Assembly: GCA_009776345.1 (NCBI GenBank)
Contig: WRLS01000068.1
Coordinates: 1-10,507, forward strand
Source: Oscillospiraceae bacterium
GTDB lineage: Bacteria > Bacillota > Clostridia > Oscillospirales > Ruminococcaceae
DNA length: 10,507 bases
Direction of reading: 5' to 3'
Shown here: piece by piece, positions 1 to 6,034 of the stretch
Numbering within the stretch: position 1 is the stretch's first letter
Layout: the number at the start of each line of letters is the position of its first letter
The notes under the pieces: model-generated
Seen by the model: the letters and a program-made list of their open reading frames with translations, nothing else
Database searches by the model: none
Told to the model about the DNA's origin: nothing
Made by a program: the position numbers and the translations under genes

Positions 1-26
1 TTGTACGATGCAATACGATAATTTGC

Positions 27-221
27 GGGCGGGCATGGAAGCCCGCCCCTACCCTAAAACCTATAACCTAAATCCTAAAACCTGCGCGGCGCTCCGCGCC
101 GCTGCGAAGACCGTAGGGGCGGGGTCATCCCGCCCGTAACTCCCTCCGGCGTCTGCGGACGCCACCTCCCTCAAAGAGGGAGGCAAAGTCCCCCTCTTGA
201 GGGGGATGTCACGAAGTGACA
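27..221. repeat. Cluster of short GC-rich hairpins (REP/BIME-like)
   Basis: No gene is visible here. Seven perfect inverted repeats lie almost back to back. Stem pairs are 27-34/41-48 (GGGCGGGC), 86-92/96-102 (GCGGCGC), 117-123/129-135 (GGGCGGG), 148-153/158-163 (GGCGTC), 165-172/176-183 (CCTCCCTC), 189-196/199-206 (TCCCCCTC) and 207-212/216-221 (TGTCAC). Loops are 2-6 nt. The module CCTAAAACCTGC followed by a GCGGCGC hairpin, and the GGGGCGGG...CCCGCCC hairpin, recur at 6035-6108. This is the habit of dispersed extragenic palindromic repeats. Some hairpins may end transcription of the dCMP deaminase gene, but none has a clear T-tract, so that is inference. Confidence 0.75.
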
Positions 222-229
222 GGGGGAGT

Positions 230-575
230 TTATAACGCGATTTCATCTTCGGCAGTTTTTCACCGCTCATGCCGCGGGGGCAGTTACTTTGCAACGCGGC
301 AAAGTAACCAAAGCGCGCCGGGGAGACCCCGGACCCCCATTTCGACAAACCGCATAGCTTCGTACCCTTCATCGCGCACGTCATATGCTTTGCCCTATAA
401 TCCGCCCAATCGCTCAGCCGAGCCGAGCTCCAGGTCTCGAACGCGAAAAAAGGTATTAGGAATAAAAGAAATCAAAGACTTTTTCCGCTGTTATTACGTG
501 CGCGGTTTTGTGCCGGGCGCCGTTCCTTGCTTTCGCTATGTGCCTAATTGCCTTTGTTGCTTTGCGCTCTTTGTA
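230..575 (-). repeat. Dispersed structured element, copy A (truncated, inverted)
   Basis: This stretch is homologous to the right half of copies B (2069-2750) and C (9827-10507), in the opposite orientation. Its outer end (from TTTATAAC at 230 to CCGCTCATGCCGCGG near 272-286) matches the reverse complement of the right end of C. A perfect hairpin follows at 283-291/300-308 (GTTACTTTG). Next come the CCGGGG/CCCCGG hairpin and the conserved block with AGCCGAGCCGAGCTCCAGG and AAAAAAGGTATTAGGAATAAAA. Similarity fades near 565-580, shortly before the dCMP deaminase stop codon, so about half the element is missing. The inner boundary is approximate. An open frame at 216-584 is not conserved as a protein in copy C. 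Confidence 0.8.
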
Positions 576-613
576 GGAATATAACTTCTTGCTCCTTCCC
601 TCCCAAAATCCTG

Positions 614-1102
614 TCAATACCCAAACCCCGCGTCAAGCGAATCATCGCTGCCGATCCATTCGTCCACGTCTACACTGCGGAAGCTGTCCTTCGTGTCCCT
701 GATCATCACGCCGGAGATACCGGCGTTTATGATCATCCGCTTGCACATGGTGCAGGAGCTTGCGTTTTCCACATACCTGCCGTCGGAGTTTTCCCGCCCG
801 ACAAGATATAATGTGCTTCCCAGCATATCCGCCCGCGAAGCGTGGATGATCGCGTTTGCCTCGGCGTGGACAGAGCGGCACATCTCGTAGCGTTCGCCGC
901 GCGGTATCTGCAGTTTTTCGCGCACGCAATGCCCAAGGTCGCTGCAATTTCGGCGGCCCCTGGGCGCGCCCGCGTATCCGGTGGAGATTATTTGGTCATT
1001 TTTTACGATGATCGCGCCGAAATTCCTGCGAAGGCAGGTGCCGCGTTCTAAAACGGTTTCCGCAATGTCAAGGTAATAGTTTATTTTATCGCGCCGCTGC
1101 AT
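614..1102 (-). CDS. comEB: dCMP deaminase (ComEB-type cytidine/deoxycytidylate deaminase)
   Basis: The predicted 162-residue cytoplasmic enzyme would deaminate dCMP to dUMP, feeding thymidylate synthesis. It carries the zinc-dependent deaminase signature: HAE at residues 79-81 (zinc ligand histidine and catalytic glutamate) and SCTMC at 116-120, which supplies the two zinc cysteines, followed by the family-typical KRMIINAGI. Cysteines at 23 and 53 and His58 could serve a second metal site as in other dCMP deaminases; this is inference. Length is normal. The ATG at 1102 was chosen because a GGGGG ribosome site lies 8 nt upstream and homologues begin near this point; upstream ATG 1117 and TTG 1120 are less likely. 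The usual proline before the first zinc cysteine is serine here. In Bacillus the homologue is annotated as late-competence protein ComEB, but no competence genes are adjacent. It diverges from rsmA. Confidence 0.92.
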   Translation of the reverse strand: MQRRDKINYYLDIAETVLERGTCLRRNFGAIIVKNDQIISTGYAGAPRGRRNCSDLGHCVREKLQIPRGERYEMCRSVHAEANAIIHASRADMLGSTLYLVGRENSDGRYVENASSCTMCKRMIINAGISGVMIRDTKDSFRSVDVDEWIGSDDSLDAGFGY

Positions 1103-1133
1103 ATGTACATCCCCCATCAAAAATTATGCTTTA

Positions 1134-1162
1134 ATTATACATTATCCCCCAAAATATTACAA
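1134..1162 (-). promoter_or_regulatory. Sigma-A promoter of the dCMP deaminase gene
   Basis: On the minus strand, -35 TTGTAA (1162-1157) is separated by 17 bp from a perfect -10 TATAAT (1139-1134). Transcription would start near 1127, about 25 nt before the chosen ATG. The -35 hexamer overlaps the AAGGGA ribosome site of the divergent rsmA gene. Confidence 0.7.
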
Positions 1163-1178
1163 GGGAATGAGCCGCCCG

Positions 1179-2057
1179 ATGAATTTAACAAGCCCAAGTG
1201 AGATACGGGCGCTTTTAAGCCGCCACGATGTAAAGCTTTCCAAGGCATTGGGGCAGAATTTTATCATCAACCCGGGTATCTGCCCTAAAATCGCGGAATC
1301 GGGCGGGGCTTCCCCCGGCGTTGGCGTGCTGGAGATCGGTCCCGGAATCGGCGTGCTGACAAAAGAGCTTGCGAAAACTGCCGGAAAAGTCGTATCAATT
1401 GAGCTTGACAGGCGGCTTCTGCCTGTTTTAGATGAAACGCTCGCCGAGCTTGACAATGTTAAAATTATACACGGCGATGTACTGAAGCTTGACCTTGCGG
1501 GGATAATCGCGGAGCAGTTTCCCGGCATGGACGCGGTCGTCTGCGCGAATTTGCCGTATTATATTACTTCGCCGGTAATCATGCGCCTGCTGGAGGAGCG
1601 GCTGCCGATAAAATCCATAACGGTTATGGTGCAAAAGGAAGCGGCACAGCGCCTTTGCGCCGAAATGCCGTCCCGCCAAGCGGGTGCTGTCACCGCCGCT
1701 GTGGCTTATTTTTCCCGTGCGGCTATGCTGTTTACGGTTTCGCGCGGCTCATTCATGCCCGCGCCAAAGGTGGATTCCGCTGTGATACGGCTGGATATCC
1801 GCGAAAAGCCCGCCGTAGACATAGAAGCTGAAGCGCTGTTTTTCCGTATAATAAAAGCGGCGTTCGGGCAGCGCAGAAAAACCCTTGCAAACTGCCTTTC
1901 ATCCGGGCTTGCGATGCAAAAGGGCGATATTGTGCGGGCTTTGGAACACGCGGGGATTCAGCCTGAAACGAGGGCCGAGCAGCTTAGCATGGAGCAGTTC
2001 GGGCGGCTGTGCGGCGAAATTGCGAGGTTCGCAGTTTGTGGGGAGTGTGAAATGTAA
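1179..2057 (+). CDS. rsmA: 16S rRNA (adenine1518-N6/adenine1519-N6)-dimethyltransferase RsmA/KsgA
   Basis: A 292-residue S-adenosylmethionine-dependent methyltransferase that dimethylates two adjacent adenines in the 3' terminal helix of 16S rRNA during small-subunit assembly; loss in other bacteria gives kasugamycin resistance. Visible signatures are LGQNF at residues 24-28, Rossmann motif I LEIGPGIG at 51-58, the SAM ribose-binding acidic residue E75, D100 after the HGD motif, and the catalytic NLPYY at 124-128. The C-terminal part (PAPKVDSAVI, FGQRRKTL) is the KsgA/Dim1 helical domain. Length matches the family. Two in-frame ATGs exist: 1167 directly abuts the AAGGGA site, whereas 1179 is 12 nt downstream of it and gives the family-like N terminus MNLTSPSEIR, so 1179 is preferred. 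No rnmV (M5) neighbour is present. A repeat element begins 12 bp after the stop codon. Confidence 0.96.
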   Translation: MNLTSPSEIRALLSRHDVKLSKALGQNFIINPGICPKIAESGGASPGVGVLEIGPGIGVLTKELAKTAGKVVSIELDRRLLPVLDETLAELDNVKIIHGDVLKLDLAGIIAEQFPGMDAVVCANLPYYITSPVIMRLLEERLPIKSITVMVQKEAAQRLCAEMPSRQAGAVTAAVAYFSRAAMLFTVSRGSFMPAPKVDSAVIRLDIREKPAVDIEAEALFFRIIKAAFGQRRKTLANCLSSGLAMQKGDIVRALEHAGIQPETRAEQLSMEQFGRLCGEIARFAVCGECEM

Positions 2058-2068
2058 ATTTTATGCCA

Positions 2069-2750
2069 TGTGCCTACAATATGCTGCACAGCGCGCTCCG
2101 CGACGCATAATTTACTTTCTTTTTGCTCCGCCAAAAAGAAAGTAACAAAGAAAAAAGCGGCTTAGTGGGCTGGGGGCCGCTGCCCCCGCTCGCCCCCTAA
2201 GAACCCCCGCGACCCCCCGCAGAAATCGAAGATTCCACACTTGACAGAACGGCAATCAAAGAGCAATCAGAAAAAAACATCTGCCTTCCGCTTTCGCCTT
2301 GCGAGGCTCAAATGCTGGGCGCGGGGAAAAAGATAATAGGAAAAAAGAAAACGAATTTTTCCCCGCTTCCAAACCTTCAGTTAGCAGTGTAGCTTTGATG
2401 GACACAAATCTACAAAGGCAAGTAGGCACAAACCTAAAACAGGGAGCGACGCCAGGAAGCGCCCGCGCACGTAATGACAGCGGAAAAAATCTTTGATAAT
2501 CTTTTTTCCTAATACCTTTTTCCGCGTTCGGGACCTGGAGCTCGGCTCGGCTGAGCGATTGGGCGGATTATAGGGCATAGCATATGACGTGCGCGATGAA
2601 AGGCACAAGGCTATGCGATTTGTCGGAGCGGGGGTCCGGGGTCTCCCCGGTGTGTTTTGTTTCTTTTGCACAAACAAAAGAAAAGCCCCCGCGGCTTGAG
2701 CGGTTAGGCTGTGCGCAGCTACCATAAGATGAAGGCATATTGTAGGCACA
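2069..2750 (+). repeat. Dispersed structured element, copy B (complete, about 682 bp)
   Basis: The copy is bounded by a perfect 16-bp inverted repeat, TGTGCCTACAATATGC at 2069-2084 and its complement at 2735-2750. Inside the ends are perfect hairpins at 2112-2125/2132-2145 (14-bp stem) and 2660-2668/2675-2683 (9 bp). Other hairpins are GGGGGC/GCCCCC near 2172-2187, an 11-bp pair GCGGGGAAAAA (2321-2331) with 2356-2366, and CCGGGG/CCCCGG (2636-2641/2645-2650). It aligns along most of its length with copy C in the same orientation, including a nearly invariant block around 2289-2340. No transposase or conserved reading frame is seen, and no clear target-site duplication flanks it. It fills most of the interval between rsmA and the next promoter, and its left hairpin could help end rsmA transcription. 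A MITE-like non-autonomous element or a structured-RNA repeat are both possible. Confidence 0.85.
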
Positions 2751-2763
2751 GAATTTACGTAAA

Positions 2764-2797
2764 CTACGAAACTCGTAGAAATTGAAAAGTTGAAAAG
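2764..2797. other. Small hairpin and 8-bp direct repeat upstream of a promoter
   Basis: Between element B and the promoter at 2812 are a perfect hairpin CTACGA-aac-TCGTAG (2764-2778) and two adjacent copies of TTGAAAAG (2782-2797). No function can be assigned. Confidence 0.4.
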
Positions 2798-2811
2798 TTG
2801 CGTTATTTCAG

Positions 2812-2840
2812 TTGATTATTTTCCGCAGTTTGAGTATAAT
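2812..2840 (+). promoter_or_regulatory. Sigma-A promoter of the F420 ligase-like/PilZ unit
   Basis: TTGATT (2812-2817), a 17-bp spacer and a perfect TATAAT (2835-2840). Transcription would start near 2847, giving a leader of about 43 nt. The ribosome site AAGGTGG (2876-2882) lies 7 nt before the ATG. Confidence 0.8.
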
Positions 2841-2889
2841 GTATTTGCACGGTAAATGCTAAGAGATTTTATATTAAGGTGGAAATACA

Positions 2890-4083
2890 ATGAGGACAGT
2901 CGGTACTGTTTCCCGGGGCGTGCGTTGCCCCATAATCCGAAAAGGCGACAACCTGGCAGAAATCGCGGCGGACAGCGTATTAGCCGCCGCCAAAAGCGAG
3001 GGTTCGCCCCTGCGTGACCGTGATATCGTAGGAGTAACAGAAGCGGTCCTTGCCCGCTCACAGGGGAATTACGCGACGACACGGGATATAGCCGACGATG
3101 TTGCGGCGAAATTCGGCGGTGATACGCTCGGCGTAATCTTCCCGATTTTAAGCCGCAACCGCTTCGCAATTTGCCTGCGGGGCATCGCCATGGGCATGAA
3201 AAAGATTGTCCTGATGCTCAATTATCCGTCAGATGAAGTCGGCAACCCGCTTTTCCCGCACGGGCTTCTGGAGGATGCTAATGTGAACCCTTGGTCGGAC
3301 ACTTTGGACGAAGCGGCTTACCGTGAAAAATTCGGTTGCCCGCTCCATCCCTTCACAGGGGTGGATTATGTCGGCTATTATAAAGAGCTGATCGAATCCT
3401 GCGGCTGTGAGGCTGAAATCATCTTTTCCAACAACGCAAAAACGATCCTGCAATACACGGGAAATGTGCTTGCCTGCGATATCCACACGCGCGAGGAAAC
3501 CGTCCGCACTCTGAGGAAAGCGGGCGCACAAAAGGCGCTCACCCTTGCCGATATCCTAAATGCACCTGTAAACGGCAGCGGCTGTAACGAGCAGTACGGG
3601 CTGCTGGGCTTTAACAAAGCCACGGAGGATACCGTAAAGCTATGGCCGCGGGACGCAAAAAGCTTTGTAGATAACCTCGCGCGGCTGTTCTTGGAGCGGA
3701 CGGGGAAAAATATTGAAGTGCTTGTCTACGGCGACGGCGCTTTTAAGGACCCGCGCGAAAAAATCTGGGAGCTGCATGACCCGGTAGTCAGCATGGCGTA
3801 TACATCCGGGCTGGAAGGCGTCCCCAATGAAATAAAGCTGAAATACTTAGCCGACAACCAATTCAAGGATTTAGACGGCGACGCCCTTGAGAAAGCGATG
3901 AGGGCGCATATCAAAACAAAATCCGAGGATCTTGTCGGGAGCATGGAATCCCAGGGCACCACGCCCAGGCAGCTCTCGGACCTTGTCGGCTCGCTTTGCG
4001 ACCTTACCTCCGGCAGCGGGGATAAAGGCACGCCCATCATCTGGATACAGGGATATTTTGACGATTACGCGGTAAATAATTAG
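2890..4083 (+). CDS. Coenzyme F420-0:L-glutamate ligase-like protein (CofE/F420_ligase family)
   Basis: The 397-residue protein resembles the F420_ligase (CofE, FbiB N-terminal) family, in which GTP and a divalent metal support addition of glutamate to F420-0. The N-terminal stretch IIRKGDNLAEIAADSV, then DRDIVGVTEAVLARSQGNY, matches the family's early "GD(D/N)L...D.D(I/V)" core. Firmicute homologues are longer than archaeal CofE (about 250 residues), and this one fits that longer form. No signal peptide or membrane segment is visible. The start is fixed by an AAGGTGG site 7 nt upstream. The PilZ gene follows 12 bp downstream, so the two are probably co-transcribed. No other F420 biosynthesis gene lies in the window, and most Clostridia are not known to make F420. 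The real substrate may therefore be another gamma-glutamyl acceptor or a protein; that part is inference. Family placement is fairly secure, biochemical function is not. Confidence 0.75.
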   Translation: MRTVGTVSRGVRCPIIRKGDNLAEIAADSVLAAAKSEGSPLRDRDIVGVTEAVLARSQGNYATTRDIADDVAAKFGGDTLGVIFPILSRNRFAICLRGIAMGMKKIVLMLNYPSDEVGNPLFPHGLLEDANVNPWSDTLDEAAYREKFGCPLHPFTGVDYVGYYKELIESCGCEAEIIFSNNAKTILQYTGNVLACDIHTREETVRTLRKAGAQKALTLADILNAPVNGSGCNEQYGLLGFNKATEDTVKLWPRDAKSFVDNLARLFLERTGKNIEVLVYGDGAFKDPREKIWELHDPVVSMAYTSGLEGVPNEIKLKYLADNQFKDLDGDALEKAMRAHIKTKSEDLVGSMESQGTTPRQLSDLVGSLCDLTSGSGDKGTPIIWIQGYFDDYAVNN

Positions 4084-4095
4084 GGGCGCATATAT

Positions 4096-4647
4096 ATGCA
4101 GGAAAATTTTTTGGGCTGTCAAGCCATCGTTTATAACCATATAGCACAGCAAATCGCCTCCGGGCCTATTTCCTACCATGACCGCAGAGGGCAGATAATC
4201 ACTGTACAGGGCGGCATTTGGGATGTCAGCAGGGGCGACCGCCTGTCTGTATTGATCGTGCGCCCTAATGTTGTGGATGAATTTGACGGGCGCGCCGGCA
4301 GGGGCGAGGGGGAGCTGCGCGAAATTATGCTGTACAATGTCCGCAGGCGTGAAGGGCGTTCCGCGGACAGGTATACAATAAACGCCCCGGCGATCATAAA
4401 AAATGTCTACATCGGCTCCAAACAGCAGCCGTTTATGGGGCTGATCCGCGTGGTGATCAGGGATATGAGCAAAACGGGTATCTCAGTCAAAGCCCCGGCG
4501 AGGCGTTTTAAGACAGGCATGGCGCTGCAGCTGAGCGTAAAGGCAAACGACCGCGAATCCCTCATCTATGTTACGGTTGTAAGGGAAGAACCGGCAGAGG
4601 GCGATATGTCTTATTACGGGTGCAAGTTCATGCTGCACCAGCCGTAA
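4096..4647 (+). CDS. PilZ-domain protein (probable cyclic-di-GMP receptor)
   Basis: The 183-residue protein has a C-terminal PilZ domain from about residue 80. The two c-di-GMP-binding signatures are visible: RxxxR as R84-R88 in NVRRREGRSADRY, and D/NxSxxG as DMSKTG at 123-128. Beta-strand-rich sequence follows, ending in YYGCKF, as is usual for PilZ. The N-terminal 80 residues resemble the YcgR-N-like beta barrel that often precedes PilZ in Firmicutes, but this is weaker. No membrane segment is seen, so it is probably cytoplasmic. A GGGG-type ribosome site in TAGGGGCGC lies 9 nt before the ATG, overlapping the stop region of the upstream gene. Spacing of 12 bp implies one operon with the F420 ligase-like gene. 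It could sense c-di-GMP and adjust a partner; no motility or pilus genes are near. Confidence 0.82.
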   Translation: MQENFLGCQAIVYNHIAQQIASGPISYHDRRGQIITVQGGIWDVSRGDRLSVLIVRPNVVDEFDGRAGRGEGELREIMLYNVRRREGRSADRYTINAPAIIKNVYIGSKQQPFMGLIRVVIRDMSKTGISVKAPARRFKTGMALQLSVKANDRESLIYVTVVREEPAEGDMSYYGCKFMLHQP

Positions 4648-4681
4648 AGCTTTGACCATAAATTCAATATTACATATCCGC

Positions 4682-4710
4682 TTTACATTAACAGCGTTTT
4701 ATGGTATACT
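4682..4710 (+). promoter_or_regulatory. Promoter of the toxin-antitoxin operon
   Basis: TTTACA (4682-4687), a 17-bp spacer and TATACT (4705-4710) preceded by TG, making an extended -10. The leader would be about 65 nt. An inverted pair AACAG (4690-4694) and CTGTT (4709-4713) straddles the spacer and -10. It could be part of an antitoxin operator, since such operons are usually autoregulated, but the match is short. A second, weaker candidate is TTGACG at 4734-4739. The ribosome site AGGTGA (4770-4775) is 6 nt before the antitoxin ATG. Confidence 0.7.
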
Positions 4711-4781
4711 GTTTTCAAGTTGGTTTGGATGTGTTGACGCCGGCTTTATAAAATGTTGTAGTCATTGAGAGGTGATAAAAT

Positions 4782-5087
4782 ATGGCCAATGGAAAATCAA
4801 GCATCAACGTTGAAATTGATGCCGGCATAAAAGAGATTGCCGCGCAGATTTTTAAGCGCATGGGCTTAGACCAGACAACTGCGATAGAAATGTTTTACAG
4901 GCAAACCATAGCCGAGCGTCGTTTGCCGTTCCAGCCTGCGGTTGCGCCGCCCACGCTTGACGAGCAGCTCTCCGAGGCGCTTCTGAAAAGAAGCTCCGAG
5001 GCCGATGTCGAGGTAGACAGCAACGGAAATATTGTAATAGACAAAGACAAACACCCCGACCTATACGAATGGGCGGCGAATGGCTGA
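4782..5087 (+). CDS. RelB/DinJ-family antitoxin
   Basis: The 101-residue protein has the RelB/DinJ layout. An N-terminal ribbon-helix-helix-like segment (SSINVEIDAGIKEIAAQIFKRM, shown here as SSINVEID at 6-13 plus the following helix) leads into the family-typical GLDQTTAIEMFYRQTI at 28-43. A polar C-terminal tail (VDSNGNIVIDKDKHPDLYEW) would wrap the toxin. In the family the N terminus dimerises and binds the operator while the tail neutralises the partner. The ATG has a good AGGTGA site. Its stop codon overlaps the start of the next gene by one base (TGATG), which argues for translational coupling with the toxin and a type II toxin-antitoxin pair. Confidence 0.85.
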   Translation: MANGKSSINVEIDAGIKEIAAQIFKRMGLDQTTAIEMFYRQTIAERRLPFQPAVAPPTLDEQLSEALLKRSSEADVEVDSNGNIVIDKDKHPDLYEWAANG

Positions 5088-5404
5088 TGGAGCTTTTCAC
5101 GCTTTACATTTCGTATGTTTCGTGGGGAAATGACGGCAAGCACCGCCCCGTTTTAGTGTTTGCTCTGAAAGACGAAACGGTCTATGTGTATCCCATCACG
5201 TCAAAATATGAATCCAAGAGCGAAGCGATACAAGCAAGATATTTCAAAATCAACGACTGGGAGTACGCAGGGCTTGACAGGCTGTCGTATGTTGACACAA
5301 AGAAACACATCCCCATTCCTATATCCGCCTTGAAGATTAAAACCCCGATAGGCAAATTATCCGCCGAAGATAAAAAAAGGCTGATGGAGTTTTCAGCGAA
5401 TTAA
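5087..5404 (+). CDS. PemK/MazF-like toxin
   Basis: The 105-residue protein resembles the PemK/MazF (CcdB-fold) family. After a beta strand, YISYVSWG leads to the hallmark KHRPVLVF at about 18-25, then VYVYPITS at about 33-40 and a later helix near the C terminus. In the family the conserved Arg in RPVLV and the downstream Thr/Ser form the ribonuclease site that cuts mRNA, or sometimes tRNA. The ATG at 5087 overlaps the antitoxin stop as TGATG and is preferred. An in-frame ATG at 5069 would add six residues inside the antitoxin gene. MazF relatives usually pair with MazE/PemI antitoxins, so a RelB/DinJ partner is a mixed pairing. Thirteen bases separate the stop from tRNA-Gly. An inactive or differently acting PemK-like protein cannot be excluded. 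Confidence 0.7.
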   Translation: MELFTLYISYVSWGNDGKHRPVLVFALKDETVYVYPITSKYESKSEAIQARYFKINDWEYAGLDRLSYVDTKKHIPIPISALKIKTPIGKLSAEDKKRLMEFSAN

Positions 5405-5417
5405 CAGCGATTTCTAT

Positions 5418-5488
<71 letters not shown>

Positions 5489-5500
5489 CTGGCAGTTTAC

Positions 5501-5524
5501 GGGCCCGTAGCTCAGCTGGGAGCG
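5501..5524 (+). pseudogene. tRNA-Ala 5' fragment (duplicated end)
   Basis: The first 22 bases are identical to the first 22 bases of the intact tRNA-Ala at 5891: acceptor strand GGGCCCG plus the D arm up to GGGAG. Similarity then stops in the D arm, and no anticodon arm, T arm or acceptor 3' strand follows in register. This is a duplicated 5' tRNA end, not a working tRNA. Confidence 0.85.
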
Positions 5525-5670
5525 TACAGTGGTAAGTTTTTAGCACATCACCTTTGGGCCTGTAGCAACCCCGGACCCCGCTAGGTTCGCAGTCCATTTT
5601 TTAGGCATCCGGCAACCGTGCCTGCGCCGCGTTCGCAACCCTACGCAATCTAAGTTTGCGAAAATTTCGC

Positions 5671-5730
5671 GACGATTTTCATCACTGCGAGTGATGAAAA
5701 TCGTCAGCCAACAAAGACGGTTAGCTGACG
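5671..5730. other. Two overlapping, mutually exclusive hairpins
   Basis: Hairpin 1 is perfect: 5671-5686 pairs with 5690-5705 over 16 bp with a GCG loop. Hairpin 2 pairs CGTCAGC (5702-5708) with GCTGACG (5724-5730), extended by AAC/GTT after one mismatch. Both use CGTC at 5702-5705, so they cannot form fully together, which resembles an attenuator. No downstream reading frame is apparent, and the T-tract lies about 25 nt beyond hairpin 2. Confidence 0.6.
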
Positions 5731-5802
5731 GATTGTCACCTGATTTTTCAAGCCCCCTCTCTTTTCTTTTTTTTAGAAGGTGGTCTGCCGTAAACAGGAA
5801 GT

Positions 5803-5836
5803 AACAATCCCTTTATGGCAACAATCCCCTTATGGC
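5803..5836. repeat. 17-bp direct tandem repeat, two copies
   Basis: AACAATCCCTTTATGGC (5803-5819) is followed immediately by AACAATCCCCTTATGGC (5820-5836), differing at one base. No function is assigned. Confidence 0.85.
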
Positions 5837-5890
5837 ATCGAACACCTCACCTGCTTAAAGTCCAATAAATGGCTTCACAATCAAATAAAC

Positions 5891-5963
5891 GGGCCCGTAG
5901 CTCAGCTGGGAGAGCGCTGCGTTCGCAATGCAGAGGTCGAGAGTTCGATCCTCTTCGGGTCCA
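5891..5963 (+). tRNA. tRNA-Ala (anticodon CGC)
   Basis: The 73-nt cloverleaf is complete. The acceptor GGGCCCG (5891-5897) pairs with CGGGTCC (5956-5962), with discriminator A5963. The anticodon stem CTGCG/TGCAG encloses TTCGCAA with anticodon CGC, which reads GCG alanine codons. The T arm is GAGAG-TTCGATC-CTCTT. CCA is not encoded. A strong terminator follows 3 nt later. Confidence 0.95.
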
Positions 5964-5966
5964 TGG

Positions 5967-5998
5967 GAAAGCGTCTAGTGTGCTAGGCGCTTTCTTTT
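5967..5998 (+). terminator. Rho-independent terminator after tRNA-Ala
   Basis: GAAAGCGTCTAG (5967-5978) pairs with CTAGGCGCTTTC (5983-5994) through 12 positions including one T-G pair, with a TGTG loop, followed directly by TTTT. It ends transcription of the tRNA-Ala gene and probably of anything reading through from upstream. Confidence 0.92.
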
Positions 5999-6034
5999 AT
6001 GCCGGTTTGTTTATTCTTCCGAAGCCTGCCTCAT

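Larger units (their letters stand above)
5525..5890. other. Non-coding interval between tRNA-Ala fragment and intact tRNA-Ala
   Basis: About 366 bp lie between a duplicated tRNA-Ala 5' end and the intact gene, without a credible gene. The interval contains a 16-bp perfect hairpin (5671-5705), a competing hairpin (5702-5730), a pyrimidine-rich T-tract (about 5755-5774) and a 17-bp tandem repeat (5803-5836). A weak echo of the tRNA start, GGGCCTGTAGC, occurs near 5557. It may be the remnant of an element inserted at the tRNA, or a product of tRNA slippage or recombination; neither can be settled here. Confidence 0.6.

Noticed and set aside
2112..2145. 14-bp hairpin as a dedicated rsmA terminator
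   Set aside because: It is one of the variable hairpins at element ends and has no T-tract after it on the rsmA strand. It may still reduce read-through but is better explained as part of element B.
2299..2496. 65-codon open frame inside element B
   Set aside because: It is not maintained in copy C and lies across the conserved stem-loop; it is probably non-coding.
5501..5620. Second, intact tRNA-Ala or an intron-containing tRNA
   Set aside because: Only the 5' 22 bases match. A T-arm-like GGTTCGCAGTCC near 5585 and an anticodon-loop-like GCGTTCGCAA near 5629 are out of order, and the downstream tRNA has its own complete 5' end.
5780..5986. 68-codon open frame covering tRNA-Ala
   Set aside because: It reads through the intact tRNA-Ala gene and into its terminator, has no ribosome site and no recognisable sequence.
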